A stretch of 64,000 nucleotides of DNA, from the NCBI RefSeq assembly GCF_001720485.1, contig NZ_CP017114.1:2666001-2730000 (forward strand), written 5' to 3'. The DNA comes from Cobetia marina. Its GTDB lineage: Bacteria > Pseudomonadota > Gammaproteobacteria > Pseudomonadales > Halomonadaceae. The translations under genes were made by a program, and so were the position numbers. A model generated the notes under the pieces. The model saw nothing but the letters and a program-made list of their open reading frames with translations. It was not told where the DNA came from and made no database searches. Below, piece after piece: positions 53,109 to 62,480 of this stretch (within the stretch, counting starts at the first letter, position 1; the number at the start of each line of letters is the position of its first letter).

Positions 53109-55508
53109 CTACCTGACATCATGAAAGCGATAAACCCGCCCATTCTCGTTCATCTCCGCTACCTTTCTCAGAGCTTCCGCAGGGGACAAATCGAACTTAC
53201 GGATTAACACCACGAATAGATGATAGAACTCGGATTTTAAATCTGCTGCAAAGATCCCCGGATCATCAGAGCCCAGACAAATAGACATCATAACATCACC
53301 TTCAATCATCTCACTCGGTAAGCCCAACCAGCGAAAGATATGGTGTTCGCTGACATCTCGATACTGACTGATGCGAGTATTGCTGGTCGGAGGACACTCT
53401 ATCGCAAGGTTTTGGTCTGCCATTTTTACCATCACAGACTGTTGCAATGCAATAACCGCCTCATCCGGCAAATCTTCCAGGGCAACTTCAACGTACTCAG
53501 CGCGTTGCTTTCGCACATTCTCAGAAGTAAGCCATTGCTTATACAACATCAATGGCCTGGTCATGCCAGCAGTTTCAGCCAACACTCTTGCATACTCGTA
53601 CTCCTCTAGCCAGGGGGATTCGGGCTTCAATGGCCTATCTAGCTCATCCAGCAGGCCTTCCGACTGTGCCAATATACCCCGTATTTCAAATACCCTATCA
53701 AGGGTGGTAATCGAGATTTCTTCTTCCATCGAAAATATCTCATAGGCCAAATTGACCGCTTCGATCGCTGCATCGCTAGCATAACGCAGCAGCTCCGGAT
53801 GACTACGAAGCTCTCGCCAGATAAAAACCAAATCGAGCAATCGTGTTTCTTTGGTCATGGACAAAGACAATGGCAAAGAACGTTTCCAGATATTAGGTGT
53901 GATACCAATAGCCGTGCAGTGACCAAGACGATCGCCATTACGTAGTGGCAAAAACCTCAAGGCATCATCAATGGATCGAATACCACTAATCAAATGCGGA
54001 AAATCCTCGCCAACATGATAGGTAATATGAGCAATACCCGATTTGGCTAGAACTCTGAACAAAGGCGCGAATAATTCTGGTGGCGCGTGCATCTCATTAG
54101 CAGCCGCATCTACACCTCGAATCCAGCGTGTTAAGCGCGGCTCATACTCCAGCATGTCAATCAAGATAGCGGCCTGGCTCTTCAGGTCATTGAATAGCAA
54201 TGCGAAAGGATAGACTTCATTCTTTTTTTGCTTTCTTTTGATAAAGTGCGGCACTAGCGCCAGCTCTGCACACTTGCCATCTGGTTCAACTTGCTCGAGA
54301 TTATCGAGCACTTGCGACATAGTCAACGGCTTATCATGCATCCATTCTATAGATATATGATCACTCAAGTATTCCCAATATCCTCTTAACACGCTAAAGA
54401 CCAGTTTTTGCATTTTCTTAGGGTCGCTCTTCGGTGCAAAACGCCCTTCCAAATAACGCACCTGAGAGTACACACCAGCACCATGGGCATTTTTAAAACG
54501 AGACAAAAAAGATTTCTCGGTTTCTTCTCTAAGCTCTGTCATGGTGTATTTTTGAAATTGATCAAAACCGAAAAAATCATCTCGCTGAACTAATAGAGTC
54601 AGATATTGATTCTGAATCAGCAGATAAATCCATAGCAGTCTCTCCAATCCTTCGGGCGCACCATACCGCCATTTTTGCAACAACCGGGCTAGCCAACAAA
54701 ATTCAGACTCCTGACTGTATTTGTCATCCGTTGGCCAAACTGTCTCAAATCCATATTCCTTGTACTGATGCATTATTGTGCTATTTGCCAACTGCTGTGG
54801 ATGCTGTAATGACGCTATCCATCCTGGCAACTCCACGCCCTGCGCTACCCGACAAAGGATTTCGCGAATATTAAAGGCGACCTGCAAACGATCTCTGAAA
54901 ATATCCGGTGTCAAGGAGGGGTCAATTTGGGCACAAAGTTGTTTCATCTCTTGAGAGGCCCACCCCTTTTCGAAATCTCTGACACATATTTCTGGATTCT
55001 TGAGTGCATCTAGCCAACACTCTTCCGCACAGGTGCTGCCGTTCAAATGTTGGTGAGTTTCATGCAGCCTTTCTCGAGTAATGTAGTCCTCAACCGTCGG
55101 GTGATAAGGGTATAAAGGCCAGCGGAAGCTATACTCCTGACTGGCAGATCCCGGGTTAAATACCTGATGACACGCCATGATTGGTAGGCACGATACTCGG
55201 CTCATCAGAGTTTGCCATTCCGAAAACAAAGATAGGTCGGTTCTTGGGCCATCTTTCTCGTTCTTGACAAATTTTTCAGTGATCTGACGTAAGGCTACAA
55301 CTGGGCCGAGCTTCATATTCCTATGCTTTACTTTTTGCACTAACGATGACCAAGCCGATTTGGCTATATGATCAGGTAAACTACGTGTTTGTTCGTATTG
55401 AGCGAGAAATACGGATGACTCTATTATTTCATCAAGTAATTCTTCATCCAACGAGACGGTACTAAGTCTCTGCAGCAATACTGTAGAGTTAAGAAGATAG
55501 CTTTCCAT
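53109..55508 (-). CDS. rdrB: RADAR adenosine deaminase RdrB
   Basis: 799 residues, far longer than ordinary adenosine deaminase (about 340) and matching RdrB. Adenosine-deaminase metal and catalytic motifs are spread along it: H152-x-H154 (T-H-Q-H-L-N-G), H498 in H-V-G-E-D with the catalytic-type Glu, H530 in L-G-H-C-T, and D748-D749 in S-D-D-P-G. It follows rdrA by 29 bp on the same strand. In RADAR, RdrB forms large shells with the RdrA ATPase and deaminates adenosine in RNA or ATP during phage infection, stopping growth. All motif residues are intact. No rdrC/rdrD accessory membrane gene is next to it. Confidence 0.88.
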   Translation of the reverse strand: MESYLLNSTVLLQRLSTVSLDEELLDEIIESSVFLAQYEQTRSLPDHIAKSAWSSLVQKVKHRNMKLGPVVALRQITEKFVKNEKDGPRTDLSLFSEWQTLMSRVSCLPIMACHQVFNPGSASQEYSFRWPLYPYHPTVEDYITRERLHETHQHLNGSTCAEECWLDALKNPEICVRDFEKGWASQEMKQLCAQIDPSLTPDIFRDRLQVAFNIREILCRVAQGVELPGWIASLQHPQQLANSTIMHQYKEYGFETVWPTDDKYSQESEFCWLARLLQKWRYGAPEGLERLLWIYLLIQNQYLTLLVQRDDFFGFDQFQKYTMTELREETEKSFLSRFKNAHGAGVYSQVRYLEGRFAPKSDPKKMQKLVFSVLRGYWEYLSDHISIEWMHDKPLTMSQVLDNLEQVEPDGKCAELALVPHFIKRKQKKNEVYPFALLFNDLKSQAAILIDMLEYEPRLTRWIRGVDAAANEMHAPPELFAPLFRVLAKSGIAHITYHVGEDFPHLISGIRSIDDALRFLPLRNGDRLGHCTAIGITPNIWKRSLPLSLSMTKETRLLDLVFIWRELRSHPELLRYASDAAIEAVNLAYEIFSMEEEISITTLDRVFEIRGILAQSEGLLDELDRPLKPESPWLEEYEYARVLAETAGMTRPLMLYKQWLTSENVRKQRAEYVEVALEDLPDEAVIALQQSVMVKMADQNLAIECPPTSNTRISQYRDVSEHHIFRWLGLPSEMIEGDVMMSICLGSDDPGIFAADLKSEFYHLFVVLIRKFDLSPAEALRKVAEMNENGRVYRFHDVR

Positions 55509-55537
55509 ATTAAACCCTTAGATGGCTGTAATTATCC

Positions 55538-58375
55538 TTAATTGGCATCATCTTTAGGCAAGCTTTTTTCTTCCCTCTTATCTTGGCTTGAAGAACTATA
55601 TTTTGCACGTGCAATTGTAGCCGAACTCAGTGATTTAATATTTTTATCGAGCACTCTGGTATCATCAGGATCGCATTTAATCAAACAATCCCAATTATCT
55701 AGGGGAAACAAATCACTACCTACTATTCTAGAAATAAGATCACGAAACGTTTCCTCTTTCCCAAGTGATTTCTGCGAACTATTAATACCACCAAACGGAA
55801 AAATAAATGGATGTAGAATAGGGCAGCTAATTAACAAAAGAAATAATGGATTCGTTTGATGCCACTGCTTATCTGATTCACTCAAAACAGAATGCATATG
55901 TGCGAGCTTTTTCTCAAACTCCTCAACTGATGTGATAGGATTAAGCCGCAAACCACCCCCAATATAATCTTTATCCTCAATCGCATGATATAAACTTTCC
56001 TCAACCAAAACCGCATGAAGAAGAGCCAAAACATTAAACCTCATTATCTTTGCAGCATTAGAGTGTATAGCTTTAGTACCTCTCCAAGCCTCCGGATCAT
56101 TCAACCTTTTTTTATGCGAGTCTGCTACATTACTAATATTAAAATAGAATCTTGTCCATATTTTTCCTATCAATAGTGCAGAAGGTCGAATTTTCGGCTC
56201 CAAATCTTTAACAAGCTCAAGCCAAGTATTAATAGCATCAAAGGCGTCTATAAATTCGTTGTTAACTCCTTGGTAATCTCTGCCTGATTCGTGATCATCT
56301 TCGTGGTCAATTTCATCGGCTACCTGACTGGAATTCTCGTCTTCATCATCAGTTTTACCAGTCTTCACCTCTGCGCGCGCAGAGGCATTACTCCATGGGG
56401 GTGCAATACAAGTCGGTTGAGATATAATCTTATTGAAAACTTTAGGAGCTGCAGGAATATCACTAGAGCATGCAGCGATATCAGATATGGCGCCAATCAA
56501 GTTGAAAATACTGCTAAAATCCATCAAATTATTTGATACGACTGTACTCAAAGATGCAGCCATTGCAGCTTTGGCTAAACCACTTTCATTATCAAGCTTA
56601 AACTGACTATAGTTATCTTGTTTTACCTTCCGTGAACCACGATTCAATTGCACTTGGCCGATGAAAACTCCAACTTTCCCATCATTACTTGCATCGGCTA
56701 TGACTGCAGAACAACGACTAGCCCAATGAGAGGCACTTTCATTCCTGCCAACTGACATATAAGCAATATACTCACTGACAAGCTGCTCAAACTTTTCTCT
56801 ATCGTCTTTCGACTGAACTGTTCTAGAAACAAACTGATTAAATATACTTACCGATCCACAACCAACTAGAAGCATCTGAAACACTTTAGAAAAACTACCC
56901 TGACAGTTTTTGCTTACTTGGGATGCCAAATAAATCGAACAATTCCTTAACGCCTCACTTTCAGACTGAGGCCGCAAATAAAACCCAGTGTTAAAATCAC
57001 GATCTTGCTTCACATATGTAAATATATCCTTGCAGAGTGAGTCCATGCCAAACCGATGTTGTTCATAATTTAATCCTGCACGATAAATACTACTGAGCAT
57101 CGAACCATACAAGGCACTTCGTAGTAAATTTGGAACTAATAACTCCTCAGAGCTCTCATCATTACCTTGACCACATTTATTATTTACTGATAAAGCATCA
57201 TACTTTTTAGTATAGAAATCCTGAAGCACCTGCATCAACAATCGCACCGGCTGCTTCAGTAGTTCATTTACATACATGTCTGCATCGGAGCCGCCCCTCA
57301 GATTTAGTCCTTCCCTAACAGCATCGTCAATCGCGTCCCGGACTCCTATGGCATTGACATCTTGCATGCTAGGCATGGTTTTGACCTTGATCCTTTCGGG
57401 GCCTTCTTCTCCCTTTTCGCCTACAAGTTGCAGCATGGTTGTCAGCTGAACACGTTTCTGCACAGGAAACAGCTTCAATAAATACTGCTGTTCAAGATGC
57501 TCTACCATGTACCCACGCTCAGCTAAGCGGGCGTTCTCTTTTTCCTGATCGAGCAAGGTCTTGCTATAATTTTCGTATTGCTTGCCGCGAATTAACTGAG
57601 AATAAAGGCGCAAATCACCTGTCGCTACTACCACCAACTTTTGACTATTAAAAAATTTTCGAATGGATTCAAGTACATCCCAACCCGCATCAAACTGAGT
57701 ATCGATATCATCGAACGAAATCATGATAGCCTTGCAACCTAGAATGTCACAGGCACTATCGACCATCCTGTCAAAAATTTCCGACAAATCCTGGCCACCG
57801 ATAGAGTAATCAAGTTGAGCATCCAACTTCATAGCATCACTGAAATACTCTGGCTTGTATTCCTTATCGGTCAGCAGATGCAATCCACGCTTAAGTTGCC
57901 CTAGGTGATTCTGCCAACGTTCTTTATGCCTTTTATGATCATTAGATGACCAGCTCTCTTTTAATTTCTCTGACACCATCTTATTCAAGCGAGCTGTCAC
58001 AGTGACCAGAATAGGTTCATGACGAGGCAGCTTGGTAGGATCTATGGTCGGAAGACACTTGATGATAGCGCCTGCGTCACTTCCGCCTTTTTCTAAGTGT
58101 TCAACCACATTGTTAATAAAGGTAGTCTTACCCGCACCGCGAGTACCATCCACAAAAAACACATTACGACCTGATTCATCAACAAATCGGGCAACTCCTG
58201 ATGAGTTATTGGATTTGGAGAGAATAATCGAGCTTTGAATGTTTTCAACTAATTGATCACGCAATGCCTTCTGGATTAAATCACTTTCCTTGATGCTACC
58301 CGGAAGATTAGGTGCGAATAAGTCGATGATGATTTCGTTTTTCTCTTTGTATTTTCTCTTCGTGCTATCAGACAT
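55538..58375 (-). CDS. rdrA: RADAR ATPase RdrA
   Basis: 945 residues, a large STAND/KAP-like AAA ATPase. Walker A is G77-T-R-G-A-G-K83-T-T and Walker B is M-I-S-F-D222-D223-I-D. The C-terminal half is helical with no further recognised domain and has an acidic insert (D-D-E-D-E-N, D-H-E-D-D-H-E) around 690-715. The size, the P-loop near residue 80 and the adjacent large adenosine deaminase identify RADAR rdrA. It is first in the operon, with an AT-rich promoter region containing a 7-bp inverted repeat upstream. RdrA is thought to sense infection and load RNA to RdrB. Confidence 0.87.
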   Translation of the reverse strand: MSDSTKRKYKEKNEIIIDLFAPNLPGSIKESDLIQKALRDQLVENIQSSIILSKSNNSSGVARFVDESGRNVFFVDGTRGAGKTTFINNVVEHLEKGGSDAGAIIKCLPTIDPTKLPRHEPILVTVTARLNKMVSEKLKESWSSNDHKRHKERWQNHLGQLKRGLHLLTDKEYKPEYFSDAMKLDAQLDYSIGGQDLSEIFDRMVDSACDILGCKAIMISFDDIDTQFDAGWDVLESIRKFFNSQKLVVVATGDLRLYSQLIRGKQYENYSKTLLDQEKENARLAERGYMVEHLEQQYLLKLFPVQKRVQLTTMLQLVGEKGEEGPERIKVKTMPSMQDVNAIGVRDAIDDAVREGLNLRGGSDADMYVNELLKQPVRLLMQVLQDFYTKKYDALSVNNKCGQGNDESSEELLVPNLLRSALYGSMLSSIYRAGLNYEQHRFGMDSLCKDIFTYVKQDRDFNTGFYLRPQSESEALRNCSIYLASQVSKNCQGSFSKVFQMLLVGCGSVSIFNQFVSRTVQSKDDREKFEQLVSEYIAYMSVGRNESASHWASRCSAVIADASNDGKVGVFIGQVQLNRGSRKVKQDNYSQFKLDNESGLAKAAMAASLSTVVSNNLMDFSSIFNLIGAISDIAACSSDIPAAPKVFNKIISQPTCIAPPWSNASARAEVKTGKTDDEDENSSQVADEIDHEDDHESGRDYQGVNNEFIDAFDAINTWLELVKDLEPKIRPSALLIGKIWTRFYFNISNVADSHKKRLNDPEAWRGTKAIHSNAAKIMRFNVLALLHAVLVEESLYHAIEDKDYIGGGLRLNPITSVEEFEKKLAHMHSVLSESDKQWHQTNPLFLLLISCPILHPFIFPFGGINSSQKSLGKEETFRDLISRIVGSDLFPLDNWDCLIKCDPDDTRVLDKNIKSLSSATIARAKYSSSSQDKREEKSLPKDDAN

Positions 58376-58446
58376 GTCGGTGTCTATCCAGTCATTTAGT
58401 TTCTTTAGCCAGCCTATGTATCAGTACTGGCGCTTTAAATTTAAAT

Positions 58447-58467
58447 AGCATTGATAAATGCAATGCT
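58447..58467. promoter_or_regulatory. 7-bp inverted repeat upstream of rdrA, possible operator
   Basis: AGCATTG (58447-58453) and CAATGCT (58461-58467) with 7 bases between, about 72 bp before the rdrA start in AT-rich sequence. Position suits a repressor or activator site; not otherwise tested. Confidence 0.3.
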
Positions 58468-58620
58468 TGATGTTAGGAGCCTCATTAGTTCGTTGGATAG
58501 TGCCTTCGCTACAACCCAACCCTATACAGCTACTTGAAGTGCGGGTAAACCGATCATCTCATTCACTGCCCCCATCCTCGCGACTGAGCGATTAGTTATT
58601 TTGGGCTGGTATTAACATAC

Positions 58621-58744
58621 GGAGCGCGAGACGGAGGTAACGGTCACCAGTCCTTGGCCGCAGGTTCTGAGCCCCAAGAATAGCTGCACTTCTACTTTTG
58701 CACGGCTACCGCACGGCGCTTACCGCTGGGGCGAGCTCCGTCTC
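58621..58744. repeat. Nested inverted repeats, possible structured RNA or MITE
   Basis: Outer arms GAGACGGAG (58628-58636) and CTCCGTCTC (58736-58744); inner arms GCCCCA (58671-58676) and TGGGGC (58727-58732). The four arms nest, so the 120-bp element could fold as one long interrupted hairpin. GCGCGAGAC upstream also has a complement GTCTCGCGC at 58748-58756, an alternative outer pairing. Confidence 0.5.
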
Positions 58745-58955
58745 ATGGTCTCGCGCCATGGCGTCCTGCCTTGGCGAGAAATGCATATTTGAATATAGGA
58801 AATTTCAAGAAACCTAATAATAGCCGAGTCGAGGCAAGCGCGAGAAGGAATTCGTTAGTTCACTGCGACACCTTGCGTCGCATTTACGAGACACTAAGCT
58901 CGATATACATCGCGTCTCGCCGCGCTCTCACCTCTATCGCGGCCCAGCCTCACGC

Positions 58956-59120
58956 CGGAAATTTCCGCACCACTCGCCAACGCTTACGTGCCCTGTCCGA
59001 CGGAGCTGATACCGAGCTTCATAAAATTCCTACGCCTACGTAAGACATTGCCAACAAACCCCCAAAATCCACTTTCCCCAGCCCCACGGGAAATTTCCGC
59101 CCCGGCACGGAAAATTCCGG
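58956..59120. repeat. Repeated palindrome GGAAATTTCC upstream of the phasin-like gene
   Basis: CGGAAATTTCCG at 58956-58967, GGAAATTTCCG from 59089, GGAAAATTCCGG at 59109-59120, and a partial GGAAATTTC at 58798-58806. Self-complementary; could be binding sites for one regulator. Confidence 0.5.
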
Positions 59121-59282
59121 TTTTTCTGACCCACTCTATCGCTAACTCACTGATTTATATATAAAGTGGTGATAATCGAGGCTCTGCTTTACGCTCACAT
59201 TCAGGGATATAAAAAACTAATGTTGCACTGCAGCATCAACAGGCGTAAGACTGTCATGAGGTTCCTTTACGTGGAGAGCACA

Positions 59283-59636
59283 ATGACTCAACAACCTGCC
59301 TGGTCTGAGTTGGTCCCGACGACACCTGCCGCGATGTTCGATGTCTGGAAGCTGGGGACGACGTCGGTGGAGATGTGGTCGACGGCGATGTCCACCATCA
59401 TGTCGCGCACGCAGCTGTGGGGAACGCAGTCGCCGCTGGATCCGAAGATGATCGCGGAGAACCAGAAGATGGTGTCGGAGAAGATCGCCGCCAGCTGGGA
59501 GATGTGGTTCGTGATGCAGAAGGCGTGGATGAACGCGATGTCGGGTGGCAAGGTCGTGCCGTGGTGGACGACGGGTACGCAGTTCATCAAGCCGCTGCAC
59601 AAGCGCACGACGGCCAATTCACGGCGCCTATCGTAA
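59283..59636 (+). CDS. Phasin-like (polyhydroxyalkanoate granule-associated) small protein
   Basis: 117 residues from the ATG at 59283, which has GGAG upstream; the longer frame from 59166 is probably untranslated leader. The body is amphipathic helix rich in Met, Trp and Ala (A-A-M-F-D-V-W-K-L-G, then M-V-S-E-K-I-A-A-S-W-E-M-W-F), a composition typical of small phasins that coat polyhydroxyalkanoate granules, common in Halomonadaceae. There is no PHA synthase nearby, so the assignment rests on composition. A strong hairpin follows. Confidence 0.55.
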   Translation: MTQQPAWSELVPTTPAAMFDVWKLGTTSVEMWSTAMSTIMSRTQLWGTQSPLDPKMIAENQKMVSEKIAASWEMWFVMQKAWMNAMSGGKVVPWWTTGTQFIKPLHKRTTANSRRLS

Positions 59637-59687
59637 GTCTGCGATACCCTTGCGCGAGCCTGGCGAGATGATGGATGAGAGCGAAGA

Positions 59688-59724
59688 CCAGTGGCGGTGG
59701 GCGGAAGACGCTCACCGCCACTGG
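59688..59724. terminator. 12-bp stem-loop between convergent genes
   Basis: CCAGTGGCGGTG (59688-59699) and CACCGCCACTGG (59713-59724) with a 13-base loop between the phasin-like gene and the LysR gene end. Confidence 0.75.
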
Positions 59725-59740
59725 CGTTATGGGCGAGAGG

Positions 59741-60670
59741 TCACCCTTGAGTGGCGGAGGTGGCTGTGCGGCTGGCTTGCATGTCCAGGCAGGCTTGCCA
59801 GATGCGCTCCGCGACCTGTTGTTCGTGCTCGGCATGCCGAAACAGGCAGATATCCAGAGGAGCGGTGTGGCGGTCATCCCCGACGATGCGCAGGCGACCG
59901 GCGTTGAGTTCATCCCGTACGGCGCGCTCCGGCACCCAGGCGATACCGCTGCCGGCCAGGGCCCCGCGCTTGAGCACGTCTGACATCGAGCATTCGTAGC
60001 AGAAGTTGAGGCGTGTCGAGAGGGATTCCCGATTGAGGATCAGCGCGGTGAGTCGCCCGAGATAGCTGTCACTGGAGTAGCAGAGGTACGGTTGCGCCGT
60101 GTCGCTTTCCAGCGAGAACAACGCCTGCCCTGCCCCATCCACTGCACTCACCGGCACCAGACGCTCGGATTCCAGCACGATGGAGGGATAGCGCACCATG
60201 TCGGTGAGCGTCGGCAGCAGTGGGCTGTTGTAGGCGAGCATCAGATCACAGTTGCCGCTGATCAGCGCATCGACACAGCCGGCGACGTGGTCCGGCACGA
60301 TACGCGCCTTGAGCTTGCCCAGCCGGGTCTGGAGCTGTTCATGCCAGTCGACGAAGAAGCTGACCGCCAGCGTATGGGAGGCGGAAATCGACACCACCTC
60401 TTCGATCTTGGGCACGAAGCCCAGTGCTTCTTCCCGCCCGACCCGCAAGACTGAGAGCGCATCCTGCGCCGTCCGCTGGAAGGACTCGCCGGCCGGTGTC
60501 AGCCCTACCGGAAACAGGCTGCGATCAATCAGGGTCGCGCCCACCCAGTATTCCAGATTGCGTATCCGGCGGCTGAAGGCCGGCTGAGTCACGTTGCGCA
60601 ACTCAGCCGCGCGCGAGAAATTGCGCGTGACGGCCAGCGTGAGGAAGTCTTCCAGCCAGTTCATTTCCAC
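59741..60670 (-). CDS. LysR-type transcription regulator
   Basis: 309 residues: HTH (S-R-A-A-E-L-R-N-V-T-Q-P-A-F-S-R-R-I-R-N-L-E) and effector domain. The start is either GTG at 60670, which has AGGA at ideal spacing, or ATG at 60664 (M-N-W-L-E-D-F); both are shown as plausible. A 62-bp CTTC tetranucleotide tract lies 70-131 bp upstream of the start, so its expression could vary with repeat number. Its neighbours on the same strand are a fused racemase and a DAACS carrier, whose expression it may control. Confidence 0.9.
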   Translation of the reverse strand: MEMNWLEDFLTLAVTRNFSRAAELRNVTQPAFSRRIRNLEYWVGATLIDRSLFPVGLTPAGESFQRTAQDALSVLRVGREEALGFVPKIEEVVSISASHTLAVSFFVDWHEQLQTRLGKLKARIVPDHVAGCVDALISGNCDLMLAYNSPLLPTLTDMVRYPSIVLESERLVPVSAVDGAGQALFSLESDTAQPYLCYSSDSYLGRLTALILNRESLSTRLNFCYECSMSDVLKRGALAGSGIAWVPERAVRDELNAGRLRIVGDDRHTAPLDICLFRHAEHEQQVAERIWQACLDMQASRTATSATQG

Positions 60671-60739
60671 AGCGATTTCCTGGAGTGAGGCATGTAGCGC
60701 CGCAGTATAGCGTGGCTGGTCTTCCTGTCCTCTTGCATG

Positions 60740-60801
60740 CCTTCCTTCCTTCCTTCCTTCCTTCCTTCCTTCCTTCCTTCCTTCCTTCCTTCCTTCCTTC
60801 C
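60740..60801. repeat. (CTTC)n tetranucleotide tract, about 15.5 copies
   Basis: 62 bp of uninterrupted CTTC units in the upstream region of the LysR gene. Tracts of this kind slip during replication and are known as phase-variation switches in other bacteria. Confidence 0.95.
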
Positions 60802-60899
60802 GCGTAGTCAGTGCTGTCTGTTTCCCTCGCTGTTTTTACAGCGCCACATTCTCCACCTCGACGTCTTTAGCACGAGGTCTTCGGCACGAGGCCTTCGGG

Positions 60900-62450
60900 C
60901 TATTGCGCCATGGCGATGCAGCGGCGAGCCAGTATCTCCGAGGGGTCCAGCAAGGCCACGCGCTCACGCAACGCGATCGGCAACTCGATCAGCGGCAGCT
61001 CCGTACAGCCCAGAATGACCACCTCTGCCCCCTGGGCCAGCAGGTGCTCGATGGCGGCTTCCAACTTCAGACTGCATTCGCCTGAGGTGTGGCCCGCCTT
61101 GACGCCCTGCTGCCCGTAGATGGCGTCCATCACGCAAGCCTGATGGGAGGCGTCCGGCACCAGCGTCTCACGCCCCGAGGCTTCGAGGATGTCGTGGTAG
61201 ACCCGACTGGCCACGGTGCCACTGGTCGCGAGCAGCCCGACCCGCGCCACCGGCGTCTCCCGCGCGGCGATATGATCAACCACCGCCGTCAGCATGTTGA
61301 TGATCGGGATGCCGATATAGGGCTGGATACGCGCCACGAAGGCATGCGCGGTATTGCAGGGAATCGCGATGGCATTGGCACCGTCCGCTTCCAGTCGCTG
61401 ACAGGTGGCGAGCATCGGGATGCTCGGGTCTTCCCCGTTGCCGATCAGATTGGCGGTGCGATCGGGAATCTGCGGATTCTGCTCCACCACCATCTTGAGG
61501 TGATCCTGATCGCGCTCAGCACGTGTCAGTCCCACCACCTTGCGCATGAAGTCCACCGTCGCAGCGGGCCCGACGCCGCCCAGCACGCCCAGCTTGAACT
61601 GCCGCCCTTCCTGCTCGCGATCATGTCCCAGCGCGTACTCGGCGTAGATTCGATTGGAATCCAGCAACGGCACCGGAATCAGGGGCTGCAGCGAGGCCAT
61701 CATCACCGGGATCTCGCTCAGGCCCGGCACGATGATCTCGGCTCCCTGACGAATGAGATCATCGCAGGCTTCCATCAGCTGCTGCAGACATTCACCGCCA
61801 TGATGGCCGCTCTTGATGCCGGTCGGGCCATAGATGGCCTCCATCAATGCCTCACGCTGTACGCGCGCCTCCGGGTAGAGCACCTCGAGCTCCGCGCCGG
61901 GCTCGGCACCTCCCGGTCGGGTCATGGGCTCGGATACGGGCCCGGACAGACGACGCGTGAAGATGCCAGAGGCGCGCACGTAGCTTGAGGTCAGCACGCC
62001 GATCTTGCGAACGTCAGGGTACTCGCGGCGAATGCGGTCCTGCAGTGCCTCGAAGATATCCACCACGTTCACGCTGATTTCCGGGGTGATCTCGGCCAGG
62101 AAGGTATGCGAGAGAAAGCATGGCACCAGCGCATTCTCGACCTTGCCCTGCATGTCCTTGAGCACGTTGTAGACATAGAACTTGCGGCGCAGCGGGTCAT
62201 AGCCCTCTTCCGCGATGCCGGGGCCATCCTCGAAGTGACGTTGTTCGAAGGCGATGTCCACTCGGCGCGGGGGCTTGCAGTACTGGGCCGCTCGCACGGT
62301 CTTGAGCAATACATCCGCGCTGCCCAGCGCTCCGAGCCCGCCGACCACACCGTAGCGGGTGACGGTGTCCGGCGCGTTGCGGGGCCCGCCAGCAGCGAGT
62401 CCAGCCGCAGAAAGCCGATTGACAGAAAGCCGTGTGGCAGACGCTTCCAT
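60900..62450 (-). CDS. Tandem-domain aspartate/glutamate racemase-family protein
   Basis: 516 residues, two Asp/Glu/hydantoin racemase domains in one chain. The C-terminal domain (about 285-516) has both catalytic Cys: C365 (A-I-P-C-N-T-A-H) and C482 (L-G-C-T-E-L-P). The N-terminal domain (about 30-280) has C111 (L-V-P-C-F-L-S-H) but Gly243 in place of the second (V-P-G-L-S-E-I-P), so it is probably not a racemase on its own. Ordinary racemases are about 230-240 residues. Lies downstream of a DAACS carrier on the same strand. AGGAG precedes the start by 8 bases. Confidence 0.85.
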   Translation of the reverse strand: MEASATRLSVNRLSAAGLAAGGPRNAPDTVTRYGVVGGLGALGSADVLLKTVRAAQYCKPPRRVDIAFEQRHFEDGPGIAEEGYDPLRRKFYVYNVLKDMQGKVENALVPCFLSHTFLAEITPEISVNVVDIFEALQDRIRREYPDVRKIGVLTSSYVRASGIFTRRLSGPVSEPMTRPGGAEPGAELEVLYPEARVQREALMEAIYGPTGIKSGHHGGECLQQLMEACDDLIRQGAEIIVPGLSEIPVMMASLQPLIPVPLLDSNRIYAEYALGHDREQEGRQFKLGVLGGVGPAATVDFMRKVVGLTRAERDQDHLKMVVEQNPQIPDRTANLIGNGEDPSIPMLATCQRLEADGANAIAIPCNTAHAFVARIQPYIGIPIINMLTAVVDHIAARETPVARVGLLATSGTVASRVYHDILEASGRETLVPDASHQACVMDAIYGQQGVKAGHTSGECSLKLEAAIEHLLAQGAEVVILGCTELPLIELPIALRERVALLDPSEILARRCIAMAQ

Positions 62451-62480
62451 GGCGCGATTCTCCTGACCATCTTTGACATG

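Larger units (their letters stand above)
58376..59282. other. 907-bp intergenic region between rdrA and the phasin-like gene
   Basis: Low in GC for this chromosome and without a supported gene. It holds the rdrA promoter region with a small inverted repeat (58447-58467), a nested inverted-repeat structure (58621-58744) and several GGAAATTTCC palindromes (58957-59120). It is the right edge of the AT-rich island. Confidence 0.6.

Noticed and set aside
42970..58375. CRISPR array or tRNA att site bordering the defence island
   Set aside because: No regularly spaced direct repeats and no tRNA gene or flanking duplicated att sequence could be seen at either side.
59166..59282. Upstream extension of the phasin-like gene
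   Set aside because: The 39 extra residues lack a ribosome binding site and phasin-like composition; the internal ATG at 59283 has a proper one.
60737..61018. Plus-strand frame made of S-F-L-P repeats
   Set aside because: It is only a translation of the CTTC tract and continues antisense to the racemase.
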